Assembly (NCBI GenBank): GCA_020850595.1
Contig: JADZEK010000147.1
Span: forward strand, 149,762-213,761
DNA length: 64,000 nucleotides
Direction: 5' to 3'
Origin: Anaerolineales bacterium
GTDB taxonomy: Bacteria > Chloroflexota > Anaerolineae > Anaerolineales > UBA6663
Every line of letters begins with the position of its first letter. Within the stretch, counting starts at the first letter, position 1. Below the pieces are notes generated by a model. It was not told where the DNA came from. It did not search any database and saw only the letters and a list, made by a program, of their open reading frames with translations. This document shows, piece by piece, positions 34,347-42,543 of this stretch. The position numbers were made by a program, and so were the translations under genes.

Positions 34347-35711
34347 CTACGGGCTGACATGCACCTTGAAGAACTCCTCGGTGCGGAAGGCCGCGGCGGC
34401 GATCACCTCGGCCACGGTGGCGCGGCCGTAGAAGGCCCGCTGCATCTCGTCGTCCATGACCTCTTCGATTTCGTTCCAATTGGGGTGAGGCGGCAGCGGC
34501 CAGGCGCTGGCGAGCGCATTCACGAATACCTGGGCGCTGGCGGGCCGCTGGATGGGGTCCAGGAAGGCTGGCGACTCGGCCACGCTGATGAGCGACGGCC
34601 CCACCCGGCCGGTGCGCGCCAGCAGGGTCTGCCCCGCGGCCGACGCGGCAAACTCAATGAAGCGCCAGGCGGCGGCCGGGTCGGGCGCGGCAGACGTGAC
34701 ACAGTAACCATCGCTGGTGAGCAGGTTGGTGTGGCGGCCCTTGTAGGAGGGGATGGGCGCTACGTCCCAATCGAGGGCGGCGGCGGCGCGGTAAGCGGCC
34801 ACGCCGCGCCGGCTGTTGAGGTACAGGCCCAGCCGGCCGTTGATGAAGCGACTCTCACTGCTCTCAGCGGACTCGGCGGCGGCGTCCGGAGCGAGGTGGT
34901 GGGTTACTTGCAGGTCGGCCAGCCATTGCAGGGCCGCCGGACCCGGCGGCAAGTTCAACTCCAAGCGGCGCGGCAACAGCACGTTGTCCACAACAGTCAC
35001 CTGGCGCTGCCACAGGTACGCGATGAGGCCCGCAAAGGTCACCTCCGTGCCGAAACCGTACACATCCGTCACGCCGTCACCGTCAGTGTCGCGGGTGAGC
35101 GCCTGCGCCGCGACCAGGAAGTCGTCCCAACTCCAGCGCGCCGTGGGGTAAGCCAGACCGGCCTGATCGAACAATGCCCGGTTGTAGTAGAGCACCTGGC
35201 CCGAGGCCGACTGCGGCAGGCAAACCAGCGTGCGGCCGTGGTAGTAGGGCGTGAGCGCGAGGCGGTAGAAGTCGGTGGTCGAGAGGACGGCGCTGGCTGC
35301 CAGGTAGGGGGCGAGGGGTGTGAGCAGGCCGCGGGACTCAAACTCATAGAAGCGCTTGTAGTTGACCAGCACTACGTCGGCGGGCGTGCCGGCGGTGAAG
35401 TCGGCGGTCAGGCGGCGCTCGTAGTCAAGTTGGGTGGCGACCGGGATCAGCTCAACCTGGGCGGCCGGGTCGAGTTGGCGGTACGCGGCGACCAGGTCTT
35501 GATAGGCTTGCAGGTCGGCCGGATCGCCGTAGACCATGAACGTGAGCGCCGGGCCGTGTGGGGCGGGGCTGCCTGGCGGGGCGGTGACACCGGGCGCGGT
35601 GGCGGAGGGAGCCGGGCCGCCGCAGGCCGCCAGCAGCGCCACGACCAGGAGCCAGGGCGCGCCGCGTTGGCCCAAGCATGGCCGCAGATGACCCAACCGA
35701 GTAGCACGCAC
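34347..35711 (-). CDS. ABC transporter solute-binding lipoprotein (extracellular family 1)
   Basis: A 454-residue carbohydrate-type binding protein with signal and lipobox (LAAC, Cys30), DVVLVNYKRFYEF (about residue 112), YYHGRTLVCLPQS, and the family pattern DTDGDGVTDVYGFG (about 205). I start at the GTG at 35711, because TATAAT lies six bases upstream (35718-35723) and the signal begins with Arg residues; the ATGs at 35741 and 35759 lie upstream of that box. No permease or ATPase gene is nearby, so it is an orphan that must work with components encoded elsewhere. Confidence 0.85.
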   Translation of the reverse strand: MRATRLGHLRPCLGQRGAPWLLVVALLAACGGPAPSATAPGVTAPPGSPAPHGPALTFMVYGDPADLQAYQDLVAAYRQLDPAAQVELIPVATQLDYERRLTADFTAGTPADVVLVNYKRFYEFESRGLLTPLAPYLAASAVLSTTDFYRLALTPYYHGRTLVCLPQSASGQVLYYNRALFDQAGLAYPTARWSWDDFLVAAQALTRDTDGDGVTDVYGFGTEVTFAGLIAYLWQRQVTVVDNVLLPRRLELNLPPGPAALQWLADLQVTHHLAPDAAAESAESSESRFINGRLGLYLNSRRGVAAYRAAAALDWDVAPIPSYKGRHTNLLTSDGYCVTSAAPDPAAAWRFIEFAASAAGQTLLARTGRVGPSLISVAESPAFLDPIQRPASAQVFVNALASAWPLPPHPNWNEIEEVMDDEMQRAFYGRATVAEVIAAAAFRTEEFFKVHVSP

Positions 35712-35717
35712 CTCGGC

Positions 35718-35723
35718 ATTATA
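35718..35723 (-). promoter_or_regulatory. -10 box abutting the start of the solute-binding gene
   Basis: Minus-strand TATAAT, six bases from the GTG at 35711, implying a leaderless or near-leaderless message. Confidence 0.5.
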
Positions 35724-35743
35724 ACGCCCCCGATACGCCATGC

Positions 35744-35749
35744 TATACT
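35744..35749 (+). promoter_or_regulatory. -10 box close to the start of a membrane-protein gene
   Basis: TATACT, eight bases before the ATG at 35758, again giving a very short or absent leader. It is 20 bases from the opposing -10 box at 35718-35723. Confidence 0.5.
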
Positions 35750-35757
35750 CCGCCGCC

Positions 35758-36675
35758 ATGACTTCTAGGACACTACAAGCGTGGGGGGCGGGCTGTGGGT
35801 ATCAACTGCTGCTGCGGCTGGGCATAGGGCTGCTGCTGGTGGTGGTGACGTTCGGCTGCGTGCTGATCGTTACGGTGCTGCCGCTGCCGGCAGGCGTGGA
35901 ACGCGAAGCGGTGGCCGCCATCGCGTTGGTGCTCGGGGTGCTGTTTGTGGTGGCCCTGGCCCTGGCCGGGGCGGCAGGGCTGATCATCTGGCGGGCGCGC
36001 CAACTGGACGCGGCTTTTGCGCCGCTGGGGCTGGCGGGACGCATGTTCTCGCTCAACGGGCGGCAGTATCACGGCGTGGTCGGCGGCCGGCAGGTGGATG
36101 TGTACTATTCGCGTGGGCCCACGCTGGATATTTACGTCGGCACGCCGCTGCTGACGCGCTTATCGGCGGCGCGGCGCGACCGGGTGGGCCAGGCGCTGGC
36201 GGGTCTGCTCAACCGCCAACCGCTGGCGCTCGACGACGCCCACATGAGCGAGGTGGCGCTGTACGCGACGGATGAGGCCTGGGCACGGCAGGCGCTGAAC
36301 GACGCGCGCGTGCGCGACCAACTACTGCGCCTGACCGACGATCAGGCCCCCGGCGTGGGCCGTTTCGAGATAAGGCAGGTGCTGCTCCAGCCGGAGGCGC
36401 TACTGTTCCGCGTCCATCATGTGCGCACGGCAGGGATCACGGCAGAGGCGGTGCGCGAATGGCTCGACCGGCTGGCGGCGCTGCTGCGGCTACTGGAGGG
36501 GGCCGCGCCGCCAACGGTGACTGAGCCGGCCAGCGCCATGGAGCGCACGCTGCGATCGGACCGCGGCGGCCTGTTTTCGCGCGGGCTGATCATCGGCCTG
36601 GCCGTGCTGGGCGTGTTCCTGGTGTGCCTGACAGGAGCAGCGATCGTTGGCGCGCTGACGGCCGGCGCGCCCTAG
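35758..36675 (+). CDS. Membrane protein with central soluble domain
   Basis: A 305-residue protein with two N-terminal membrane helices (about residues 12-42 and 48-74), a soluble middle of about 180 residues, and one C-terminal helix (about 278-302). I choose the ATG at 35758 rather than 35740, since a TATACT box lies between. No family recognised; the soluble part has an even alpha/beta pattern and no Cys. It is ten bases before the thioredoxin-like gene, so co-transcription is likely. Confidence 0.6.
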   Translation: MTSRTLQAWGAGCGYQLLLRLGIGLLLVVVTFGCVLIVTVLPLPAGVEREAVAAIALVLGVLFVVALALAGAAGLIIWRARQLDAAFAPLGLAGRMFSLNGRQYHGVVGGRQVDVYYSRGPTLDIYVGTPLLTRLSAARRDRVGQALAGLLNRQPLALDDAHMSEVALYATDEAWARQALNDARVRDQLLRLTDDQAPGVGRFEIRQVLLQPEALLFRVHHVRTAGITAEAVREWLDRLAALLRLLEGAAPPTVTEPASAMERTLRSDRGGLFSRGLIIGLAVLGVFLVCLTGAAIVGALTAGAP

Positions 36676-36685
36676 AACCACGACC

Positions 36686-37714
36686 ATGCAGCCCCCGCGC
36701 TCGGTCATTCGCGCGCCCGAACTGGCCCCGGGGGAGTGGCTGAACACGCCGCGCCCGCTGACGCTGGCCGAGCAGCGCGGCCGGGCAGTGCTGGCGCATA
36801 TCTGGGACTACACCTGCATCAACTGCGTGCGAACACTGCCGTATGTCACGGCCTGGCAGCGGGCGTATGGGCAAGGCCCCGTAACGTTTATCGGCATTCA
36901 CACGCCGGAGTTCGAGTTCGCCCGCGAGCGCCGCAAGGTGGCGGCGGCGCTGGCGCAATACGGCGTCACGTATCCCGTGCTGCTCGACAACGACCTGCGC
37001 AACTGGGAGGCTTTCGCCAACCGCTATTGGCCGACGACCTACTTGATTGACGCGGCCGGTTACATCCGCTACCAGCACGCGGGCGAGGGCCAGTACGCCG
37101 AAACCGAGGCGGCCCTGACGGCGCTGATGGCTGAGGCCGGAGACAAGCCGGAGGCCGCGCCCGTCGGGGTGCTGCGCGAGGAAGACCGGCCGGGGGCGGT
37201 GTGTTTCCGAGTCACGCCGGAACTTCAGGCTGGGTTTGCGCGCGGGGTGCTGGGCAACCGAGAAGGCTACGCGCCACGCCAACTGCCGGTCATTTATCGG
37301 CTACCCGCGGCGGCCGAGCAGCAAGACGGCTATTTCTACGTGGAGGGCACATGGCAGGCGGGCCGCGAGTACCTGGCCCTAGCGGGCGAGCAGGGCGTGA
37401 TTGAGCTGCCGTATCATGCCGCCGGCGCTAACGCAGTGCTGGCCCCGAGCGGCGACCCGGTGGAACTGCGACTCGACTTGAAAGCGCCGGTGAGTCTAGA
37501 CGTGTACCAGGATGGCGCGCCGCTGGACGGACTGCACGCGGGGGCCGATATTGGGTGGAACGCGGACGGGCAAAGTGTGCTGGTGGTAGACCAGCCGCGC
37601 ATGTACGCGCTCACCCGCAACCCCGATGCGCGACCCCACCGGCTGCGACTGGAGGCGGCGGGGCGCGGGCTGGCGCTGTTCTCGTTTTCGTTTTCCACCT
37701 GCGTGAAGGCTTAG
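36686..37714 (+). CDS. Thioredoxin-like protein with DipZ-type C-terminal domain
   Basis: A 342-residue protein. Residues about 10-155 form a redoxin/TlpA-like thioredoxin fold with the redox pair C44-I-N-C47 and the cis-Pro motif YWPTTYLID. The remaining 180 residues are a beta-rich domain like the C-terminal carbohydrate-binding-type domain of DipZ. In DipZ these two domains are fused to a CcdA membrane part, which is missing here. No signal peptide is visible, so it appears cytoplasmic. The reductant and client are unknown. Confidence 0.8.
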   Translation: MQPPRSVIRAPELAPGEWLNTPRPLTLAEQRGRAVLAHIWDYTCINCVRTLPYVTAWQRAYGQGPVTFIGIHTPEFEFARERRKVAAALAQYGVTYPVLLDNDLRNWEAFANRYWPTTYLIDAAGYIRYQHAGEGQYAETEAALTALMAEAGDKPEAAPVGVLREEDRPGAVCFRVTPELQAGFARGVLGNREGYAPRQLPVIYRLPAAAEQQDGYFYVEGTWQAGREYLALAGEQGVIELPYHAAGANAVLAPSGDPVELRLDLKAPVSLDVYQDGAPLDGLHAGADIGWNADGQSVLVVDQPRMYALTRNPDARPHRLRLEAAGRGLALFSFSFSTCVKA

Positions 37715-37719
37715 GACGA

Positions 37720-38670
37720 ATGCTGCGAACCCCCATTCTTTATCTTTCACAGGCGGGCTGGGCGCGGCGCATCGTGACCCGGGTGGGGCCGGCACGGCGC
37801 ATGGCCAACCGCTTCGTGGCGGGCGAGACGGCCGCCGAAGCCGTGCGCACTATCCAGCAACTCAACGCCCTTAACATCAATGCCACGCTCGATCACCTGG
37901 GCGAGAGCGTGACCAGCGAGCGCGAGGCCGAGCGCGCCGCCGATGACTATGTGCATGTGCTGGAGCGCATCGGCGCGGCCGGGGCGCGCTCCAACGTCTC
38001 GCTGAAGCTGACGCAGTTCGGTTTGGATTTGAGCGAGGATTTCTGCACGGCCAACACGCGCCGGGTGGTGGCAGCGGCGCAAGCGGGCGACAACTTTGTG
38101 CGGATTGACATGGAGGGCACGCCGCACACCGACCGCACCTTGCGCGTGCTGCGGGCGCTGCACGCCGAGTTTGAGAACGTGGGGCTGGTGGTGCAGGCGT
38201 ACCTGTACCGCACGGCTACAGACGTGGAAGCGCTGATTGACGAGGGTGTGCGGCTGCGACTGTGCAAGGGCGCGTATCAGGAGCCGGGCAATCTCGCCTT
38301 CCCCAAGAAGGGGGACGTGGACGAGAACTACGACCGGCTGGCGCGCCGCCTGCTGGATGCGGCGCGCCACGGGCCGCCGGCCGGACACAACGGGCGCTTC
38401 CCGCCGCTGGCCGCGCTGGCGACCCACGACGCGGCTCGCATTGAGGCGGCCAAGGCGTATGCACAGCAGATTGGCCTGGGGCGCGAGTGTTACGAGTTCC
38501 AGATGTTGCACGGCATTCGGCGCGACCTGCAGGAGGGCCTGGCGCGCGAGGGCTACGCCGTGCGCGTGTACGTGCCCTACGGGACCGAGTGGTATCCCTA
38601 CTTCATGCGGCGGCTGGCCGAGCGCCCGGCGAACTTGTGGTTCTTCCTGTCGAACCTGGTGAAGCGATAG
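37720..38670 (+). CDS. Proline dehydrogenase
   Basis: A 316-residue FAD enzyme that oxidises proline to pyrroline-5-carboxylate, in the short monofunctional form. Conserved stretches: VSLKLTQFGLDL (about residues 90-101), LRLCKGAYQEP (about 180-190), LATHDAARIEAA (about 230-241), and the C-terminal FQMLHGIR, VYVPYGTEWYPYFMRRLAERP signature. The start at 37720 lies five bases after the previous stop; a longer reading to 37555 would overlap that gene. No pyrroline-5-carboxylate dehydrogenase gene is in the window. Coupling to a thioredoxin-like gene is unexplained. Confidence 0.92.
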   Translation: MLRTPILYLSQAGWARRIVTRVGPARRMANRFVAGETAAEAVRTIQQLNALNINATLDHLGESVTSEREAERAADDYVHVLERIGAAGARSNVSLKLTQFGLDLSEDFCTANTRRVVAAAQAGDNFVRIDMEGTPHTDRTLRVLRALHAEFENVGLVVQAYLYRTATDVEALIDEGVRLRLCKGAYQEPGNLAFPKKGDVDENYDRLARRLLDAARHGPPAGHNGRFPPLAALATHDAARIEAAKAYAQQIGLGRECYEFQMLHGIRRDLQEGLAREGYAVRVYVPYGTEWYPYFMRRLAERPANLWFFLSNLVKR

Positions 38671-38695
38671 GAGAGGACGGGGACCTAACCCTCGG

Positions 38696-38717
38696 CCCCT
38701 TCCCCGCGGGGAAGGGG
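38696..38717. repeat. 22-bp perfect palindrome (REP-like)
   Basis: CCCCTTCCCC-GC-GGGGAAGGGG is a perfect self-complementary 22-mer, set in a CT-rich left flank in the spacer after the proline dehydrogenase gene. It has the form of dispersed REP elements common in GC-rich genomes, and would also form a hairpin in RNA, although no T-run follows. The remaining spacer (38718-38869) shows nothing I can name. Confidence 0.6.
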
Positions 38718-38869
38718 TGCCTGTGGGGCCGGCTGGAATCTGGTGCGGCGGCCGCACGTGTGGCGGATGTGGGCAGGCCGGCTGGGCCACGCCGGTAGTT
38801 GCGACGCGCTGCTCAGGAGCGTAACCCTGCTTCGCAAAGCCGACCGGCTGCGTCCACTTGGAACAAAGC

Positions 38870-38897
38870 TTGCAATCAAGGCGTCTAATGCTAGACT
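38870..38897 (+). promoter_or_regulatory. Promoter of the LysM/L,D-transpeptidase gene
   Basis: TTGCAA (38870-38875) and TAGACT (38892-38897) with a 16-base spacer, about 52 bases before the ATG at 38950, in an unusually AT-rich patch. Confidence 0.6.
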
Positions 38898-38949
38898 AAC
38901 CAAAGGGTGCTCCGCAGGCGGGGAGCAGTGGATTCAGGAGCAGGATGAC

Positions 38950-40014
38950 ATGGGAAGGATACAGCAGGCAGCGGCGGTAGCGGTCAGCGTGTTGGTGCTG
39001 CTGGCGAGCCTGGCGGGTCCGGCGGCGGCAGCGGCGCCGGGGTACGTGGTGCAGCCGGGCGACACGCTCTACCGCATCTCGGTGCGGTTCGGGGTCTCGA
39101 TGGACGCGATTCGGACGGCCAATGGCTTCACGGGCGACCGAATTTACGCGGGCCAGAACCTGATCATCCCCGACGGCAGCGCGCCGGTGACGCCGCCGAG
39201 CGACAACGGCGGCGCGAACAGCGGCGGCGAGAGCATCATCCACGTGGTGCAGGCAGGCGAGACGCTGTTCACCATCGGGCTGAAGTACGGCCTAGTATGG
39301 ACGAAGATCGCGGCGGCGAACAACATCGCCGGCACCAGTATTTACAGCGGCCAGCAGCTGGTCATCCCGGTGGGGGGTGAACCGACGGCCCCGCCCACCA
39401 ACAGCGACGCGCCGACGGCGCCGCCCGACAGCGGGAGCCAAACGCCCCCGCCTCAGCCCTCGACCGGCAGCACGGTGCACATCGTGCAACGCGGCGAGAC
39501 GCTGCACAAGATTGGGCTGATTTATGGCGTGCCGTGGCCCGCGATCCAGCAGGCCAACAGTCTGCCCAGCACGACGATCTGGGTCGGGCAGCAACTGATC
39601 ATCCCGGCCAGCAGCGGCGTGACCGCGCCGCCGGCCGAAACGCCCTCGGGTGGCAGCTTTGACGGACGCTATTTCCTGGTAGACCTGTCGGAGCAGCGCC
39701 TGTACGCGTTCGAGGGCAGCACGCTGGTGCGCACGACATTGGTCTCGACGGGGCTATCGGCCACGCCAACCGTGGTGGGCACGTTCCATGTGTATGCCCG
39801 CTATGTTTCGACGCGGATGCGCGGCCCCGGCTACGACCTGCCAAACGTGCCGTACACGATGTATTTCTTTGAGGGCTACGGCTTGCACGGGACGTACTGG
39901 CACAACAACTTCGGCACGCCGATGAGCCACGGGTGCGTGAACATGCCCACGCCGGAAGCTGAGTGGGCGTACAATTGGAGCACCTACGGGACGCCGGTGA
40001 TCGTGCAGTACTGA
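38950..40014 (+). CDS. Secreted L,D-transpeptidase with three LysM repeats
   Basis: A 354-residue secreted protein: signal peptide (residues 1-29), three LysM peptidoglycan-binding repeats (about 31-74, 96-139 and 175-218, each with a GDTLYRI/GETLFTI/GETLHKI opening), Pro/Thr/Ser linkers, and a YkuD L,D-transpeptidase domain (about 235-354). The catalytic motif is complete: H313 and S326-H-G-C329-V-N. Such enzymes cross-link peptidoglycan stem peptides or attach proteins. GGAG precedes the ATG. It ends in a strong terminator and is monocistronic. Confidence 0.93.
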   Translation: MGRIQQAAAVAVSVLVLLASLAGPAAAAAPGYVVQPGDTLYRISVRFGVSMDAIRTANGFTGDRIYAGQNLIIPDGSAPVTPPSDNGGANSGGESIIHVVQAGETLFTIGLKYGLVWTKIAAANNIAGTSIYSGQQLVIPVGGEPTAPPTNSDAPTAPPDSGSQTPPPQPSTGSTVHIVQRGETLHKIGLIYGVPWPAIQQANSLPSTTIWVGQQLIIPASSGVTAPPAETPSGGSFDGRYFLVDLSEQRLYAFEGSTLVRTTLVSTGLSATPTVVGTFHVYARYVSTRMRGPGYDLPNVPYTMYFFEGYGLHGTYWHNNFGTPMSHGCVNMPTPEAEWAYNWSTYGTPVIVQY

Positions 40015-40036
40015 GGTGGAGGAAGGGCAAGTGAGG

Positions 40037-40067
40037 ACGCCCGGCGAGGTTGGCCGGGCGTTTTTTT
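40037..40067 (+). terminator. Rho-independent terminator of the L,D-transpeptidase gene
   Basis: An 8-bp GC stem (40038-40045 with 40053-40060) plus one A-T pair, 7-base loop, followed by seven T residues, 22 bases after the stop. Confidence 0.93.
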
Positions 40068-40140
40068 GTTAATCGCGAAAGGAGCCGGGGAATCAAGAGG
40101 GGCTGGGCCAGGGACACAGGGGTTGGGAGAGGGCACGGGG

Positions 40141-40245
40141 ATGACGAGTAAGAAGTTCAAGGGCCAGATCGAGAGGACGCGCGGCCGGGCGGCGGACAGT
40201 AAGTTGGGCGGGCAAGAAGCAGGCGCGACGGACAGAGAGGCGTAG
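40141..40245 (+). CDS. Small basic protein, CsbD-like, coupled to an SDR gene
   Basis: A 34-residue ORF (MTSKKFKGQIERTRGRAADS at the start, ending DREA), too short for usual gene callers. A purine-rich GGGAGAGG ribosome site lies about seven bases before its ATG, and its TAG overlaps the GTG of the following SDR by one base, which argues for real translation. The composition (many Lys, Arg, Gly, Asp) and the KFKGQI start recall the CsbD stress family but the match is weak. It could also be a leader peptide controlling SDR translation. Confidence 0.45.
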   Translation: MTSKKFKGQIERTRGRAADSKLGGQEAGATDREA

Positions 40246-40979
40246 TGGTGAAACTGACGAACAAAGCCGCCCTCGTGACCGGCGGCGCGCACCGAGTGGG
40301 CAAGGAGATCGCGCTGGAACTGGCGCGGGCGGGCGCGCATGTGGCCGTGCACTACCGTTCGGCGGGCGCGGCGGTTAATGACACCGTGGCCGAGATCAAG
40401 GCGCTGGGGGTGCGGGCCGTGGCGGTGCAAGCGGACCTGAGCACGGAAGCGGGCATTGCGGCACTGTTCGCCGGAGTAGAGGCCGCGTTTGGCGGGCTGG
40501 ATGTGCTGGTGAACTCAGCGGCGGGCATGGAGCCGGGTGACGTGCGCACGCTAACGCGCGCAGAATGGCAGCGCGTGCTCGATCTGAACCTCACCGCCCC
40601 ATTCTTCTGTGCGCAGGCGGCGGCGGAGCTGATGACTAAACGCGGCGGCGGGGCCATCGTGAACATTGGCGATTTGGCTGGGCGGCAGGCCTGGGTGAAG
40701 CACCCGGCGCACTCGGTGAGCAAGGCCGGGCTGGAGATGGTGACCCAGGTGCTGGCCAAGGCGCTGGCCCCGCAGGTGCGCGTGAACACGGTGGTGCCGG
40801 GGCCGGTGCTGAAACCGGACGACTGGGATGAGGCGCGTTGGGCGCGTTCGGGCGCGCACACCCTTCTCAAACGTACTGGTTCCGGCTATGATGTGGCCCG
40901 CGCCGTCCGGTTCCTGCTGGAATCCGACTACATGACCGGCACCAGCCTGGTCGTGGACGGCGGCCGGCTGATCGCCTAG
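40245..40979 (+). CDS. Short-chain dehydrogenase, pteridine-reductase-like, with altered catalytic site
   Basis: A 244-residue SDR beginning at a GTG coupled to the small ORF. The cofactor motif is TGGAHRVG (about residues 12-19), in the TGxxxRxG style of pteridine reductases, with HYRS next. The usual YxxxK is HSVSK here (about residues 158-162): His replaces the catalytic Tyr, from a CAC codon one base away from TAC. NADPH binding seems intact. The protein may be inactive, or use a different proton donor. GAGAGG precedes the start. Confidence 0.82.
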   Translation: MVKLTNKAALVTGGAHRVGKEIALELARAGAHVAVHYRSAGAAVNDTVAEIKALGVRAVAVQADLSTEAGIAALFAGVEAAFGGLDVLVNSAAGMEPGDVRTLTRAEWQRVLDLNLTAPFFCAQAAAELMTKRGGGAIVNIGDLAGRQAWVKHPAHSVSKAGLEMVTQVLAKALAPQVRVNTVVPGPVLKPDDWDEARWARSGAHTLLKRTGSGYDVARAVRFLLESDYMTGTSLVVDGGRLIA

Positions 40980-41024
40980 GCTGCCGTGCAGCCACAAGCC
41001 GTGAGCTTGCCGGAGCCTGCCACC

Positions 41025-41540
41025 ATGTCTGGCGCACAAGCCCTGATCCGCAAGCGCCTGGCCGACGAGGGGGCGAAGAGCGCGGCATTCTTCCGCGGCC
41101 TGACCCCGGAACAGTTTGCCCAGCAGGTCTACACCACCGGCCCCCAGTGGCGGGTGCGCGACGTGCTGGCGCACTTCGTGAGCGCCGAGCGGACGTTCAT
41201 TTACTACGGCCGCGACATCTTGCAGGGCGGCGGGGGCGCGCCGGACGACTTTGTGATTGACGAGTTCAACCTGACGCAGATGGCCGAGTATCTGGAAGCC
41301 AACACGGACCAACTGATCGCCCAATTCGAGGCGGCGCGAGCGGATACGCTGGCGTTCGTGGACCGCTTGAGCGACGCCGACCTGCAGCGCGTGGGGCGGC
41401 ATCCCTGGTTCGGGCGCGTGCCGATCGAGTATATGTCCAAGCTCATCTACCGGCACAACATGCTGCACGAGCGCGACGTGCGCCGGGCGCTAGAAGCCAG
41501 GCAGCCCGTGCCCCACGTAGACGCGCAGCCGCAGGCCTAG
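41025..41540 (+). CDS. DinB-like four-helix protein
   Basis: A 171-residue protein of the DinB/YfiT/mycothiol-dependent superfamily (four-helix bundle). WRVRDVLAHFVSAERTF (about residues 39-55) has the first metal His, and HNMLHERDVRRAL near the end supplies two more, giving the three-His pattern of the fold. Relatives are thiol transferases or of unknown role. I start at 41025, which has GGAG nine bases upstream; 40986 is possible. A second DinB-like gene follows 34 bases later, so the two form a paired unit. Confidence 0.75.
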   Translation: MSGAQALIRKRLADEGAKSAAFFRGLTPEQFAQQVYTTGPQWRVRDVLAHFVSAERTFIYYGRDILQGGGGAPDDFVIDEFNLTQMAEYLEANTDQLIAQFEAARADTLAFVDRLSDADLQRVGRHPWFGRVPIEYMSKLIYRHNMLHERDVRRALEARQPVPHVDAQPQA

Positions 41541-41574
41541 GCCAGCGGCCACCCGCCAACCCGGAGACAACGAT

Positions 41575-42060
41575 ATGACTGATAACAGCCGCAAGGCGCA
41601 GCTGCGCCAAACGATGGAGACCGACCACGCCGCGTGCCTGGCGATCTTGAGCCGCGTGCGCGACGAGCAATGGGCTACGCCGGTGCCCTCGGAGGAGGGC
41701 GCGCAATGGACGGCCCGCGACGTGCTGGCCCACATGGCCGGCGCGGAGGCCGGGCAGCTCGGCCAAATTCAGCGGGCGGTGGCGGGGGGCGTGACCGTGC
41801 CGGAGGACTTTGACGTTAACCGCTACAACCGGCGCGCCGTGCAGAAGGCCGCCGGCGTGAGCGTGGCCGACCACCTGACGACCATCGAACGCGATTACCG
41901 GGCCGTGCTGGCCGAGCTGGACAAGGTGACGGACAGCGATTTGGACAAGACCGGCCGTCACGCGCGCGGCGACACGCTGACCGTCGAGCAATTCTTCCGT
42001 CGCATCACCGAACATCGCCGCCAGCACGCCGAGGCGCTGGCGCAAGTGTTAGGACTCTAA
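41575..42060 (+). CDS. DinB-like four-helix protein, second copy
   Basis: A 161-residue protein of the same superfamily: WTARDVLAHMAGAEAGQL (about residues 44-61) carries the first His and FFRRITEHRRQHAEAL near the C-terminus carries two more. It shares the WxxRDVLAH signature with the preceding gene but is otherwise diverged, so the pair is an old duplication. GGAGA precedes the ATG. It is three bases from the RmlC-like gene, suggesting one transcript. Confidence 0.78.
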   Translation: MTDNSRKAQLRQTMETDHAACLAILSRVRDEQWATPVPSEEGAQWTARDVLAHMAGAEAGQLGQIQRAVAGGVTVPEDFDVNRYNRRAVQKAAGVSVADHLTTIERDYRAVLAELDKVTDSDLDKTGRHARGDTLTVEQFFRRITEHRRQHAEALAQVLGL

Positions 42061-42063
42061 CCC

Positions 42064-42525
42064 ATGCCCGCTATTCACGATGTTGTCGTTAAGAAGCTGG
42101 TGACGCACAGCGACGACCGCGGCTACTTCCGCGAGATCGTGCGCGAGGATGACCATCTGCTGAAGCATTTTGGTCAGTCGTCCATCACGAAGACCTATCC
42201 GGGCGTCATCAAGGCCTTCCACTGGCACAACCACCAGGACGACGTGTGGTACGTGGTAGACGGCATGGCGCGGGTGGTGCTGTACGACCGGCGCGAAGGC
42301 TCGCCCACCAAGGGGGTGACGCAGGTGGTATACGCCGGTGAGGACAACCCGGTGGTCATCCTCATCCCGACCGGCCTGGCGCATGGGTATCAGGTGCTGG
42401 GCAACAAGCCGGTGGTGCTGTTCTATCACGTCACGCAGAACTACGACCCCCAGGCGCCGGACGAGCAGCGCATTCCGTTCGACGACCCAGCGATCGGCTT
42501 CGACTGGTCAATCCAGAACCGCTAA
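42064..42525 (+). CDS. RmlC-like cupin (dTDP-4-dehydrorhamnose 3,5-epimerase-related)
   Basis: A 153-residue cupin with the RmlC pattern: DDRGYFREI (about residues 18-26), AFHWHNHQDD (about 56-65) holding the general-base His region, and IPTGLAHGYQVLG (about 101-113). It is about 30 residues shorter than standard RmlC, so the substrate may be another nucleotide sugar or the protein may be a pathway relative only. It lies far from rfbA (61120), the other gene of that pathway here. Confidence 0.75.
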   Translation: MPAIHDVVVKKLVTHSDDRGYFREIVREDDHLLKHFGQSSITKTYPGVIKAFHWHNHQDDVWYVVDGMARVVLYDRREGSPTKGVTQVVYAGEDNPVVILIPTGLAHGYQVLGNKPVVLFYHVTQNYDPQAPDEQRIPFDDPAIGFDWSIQNR

Positions 42526-42543
42526 GCCCGCAACCCGGCCCGC

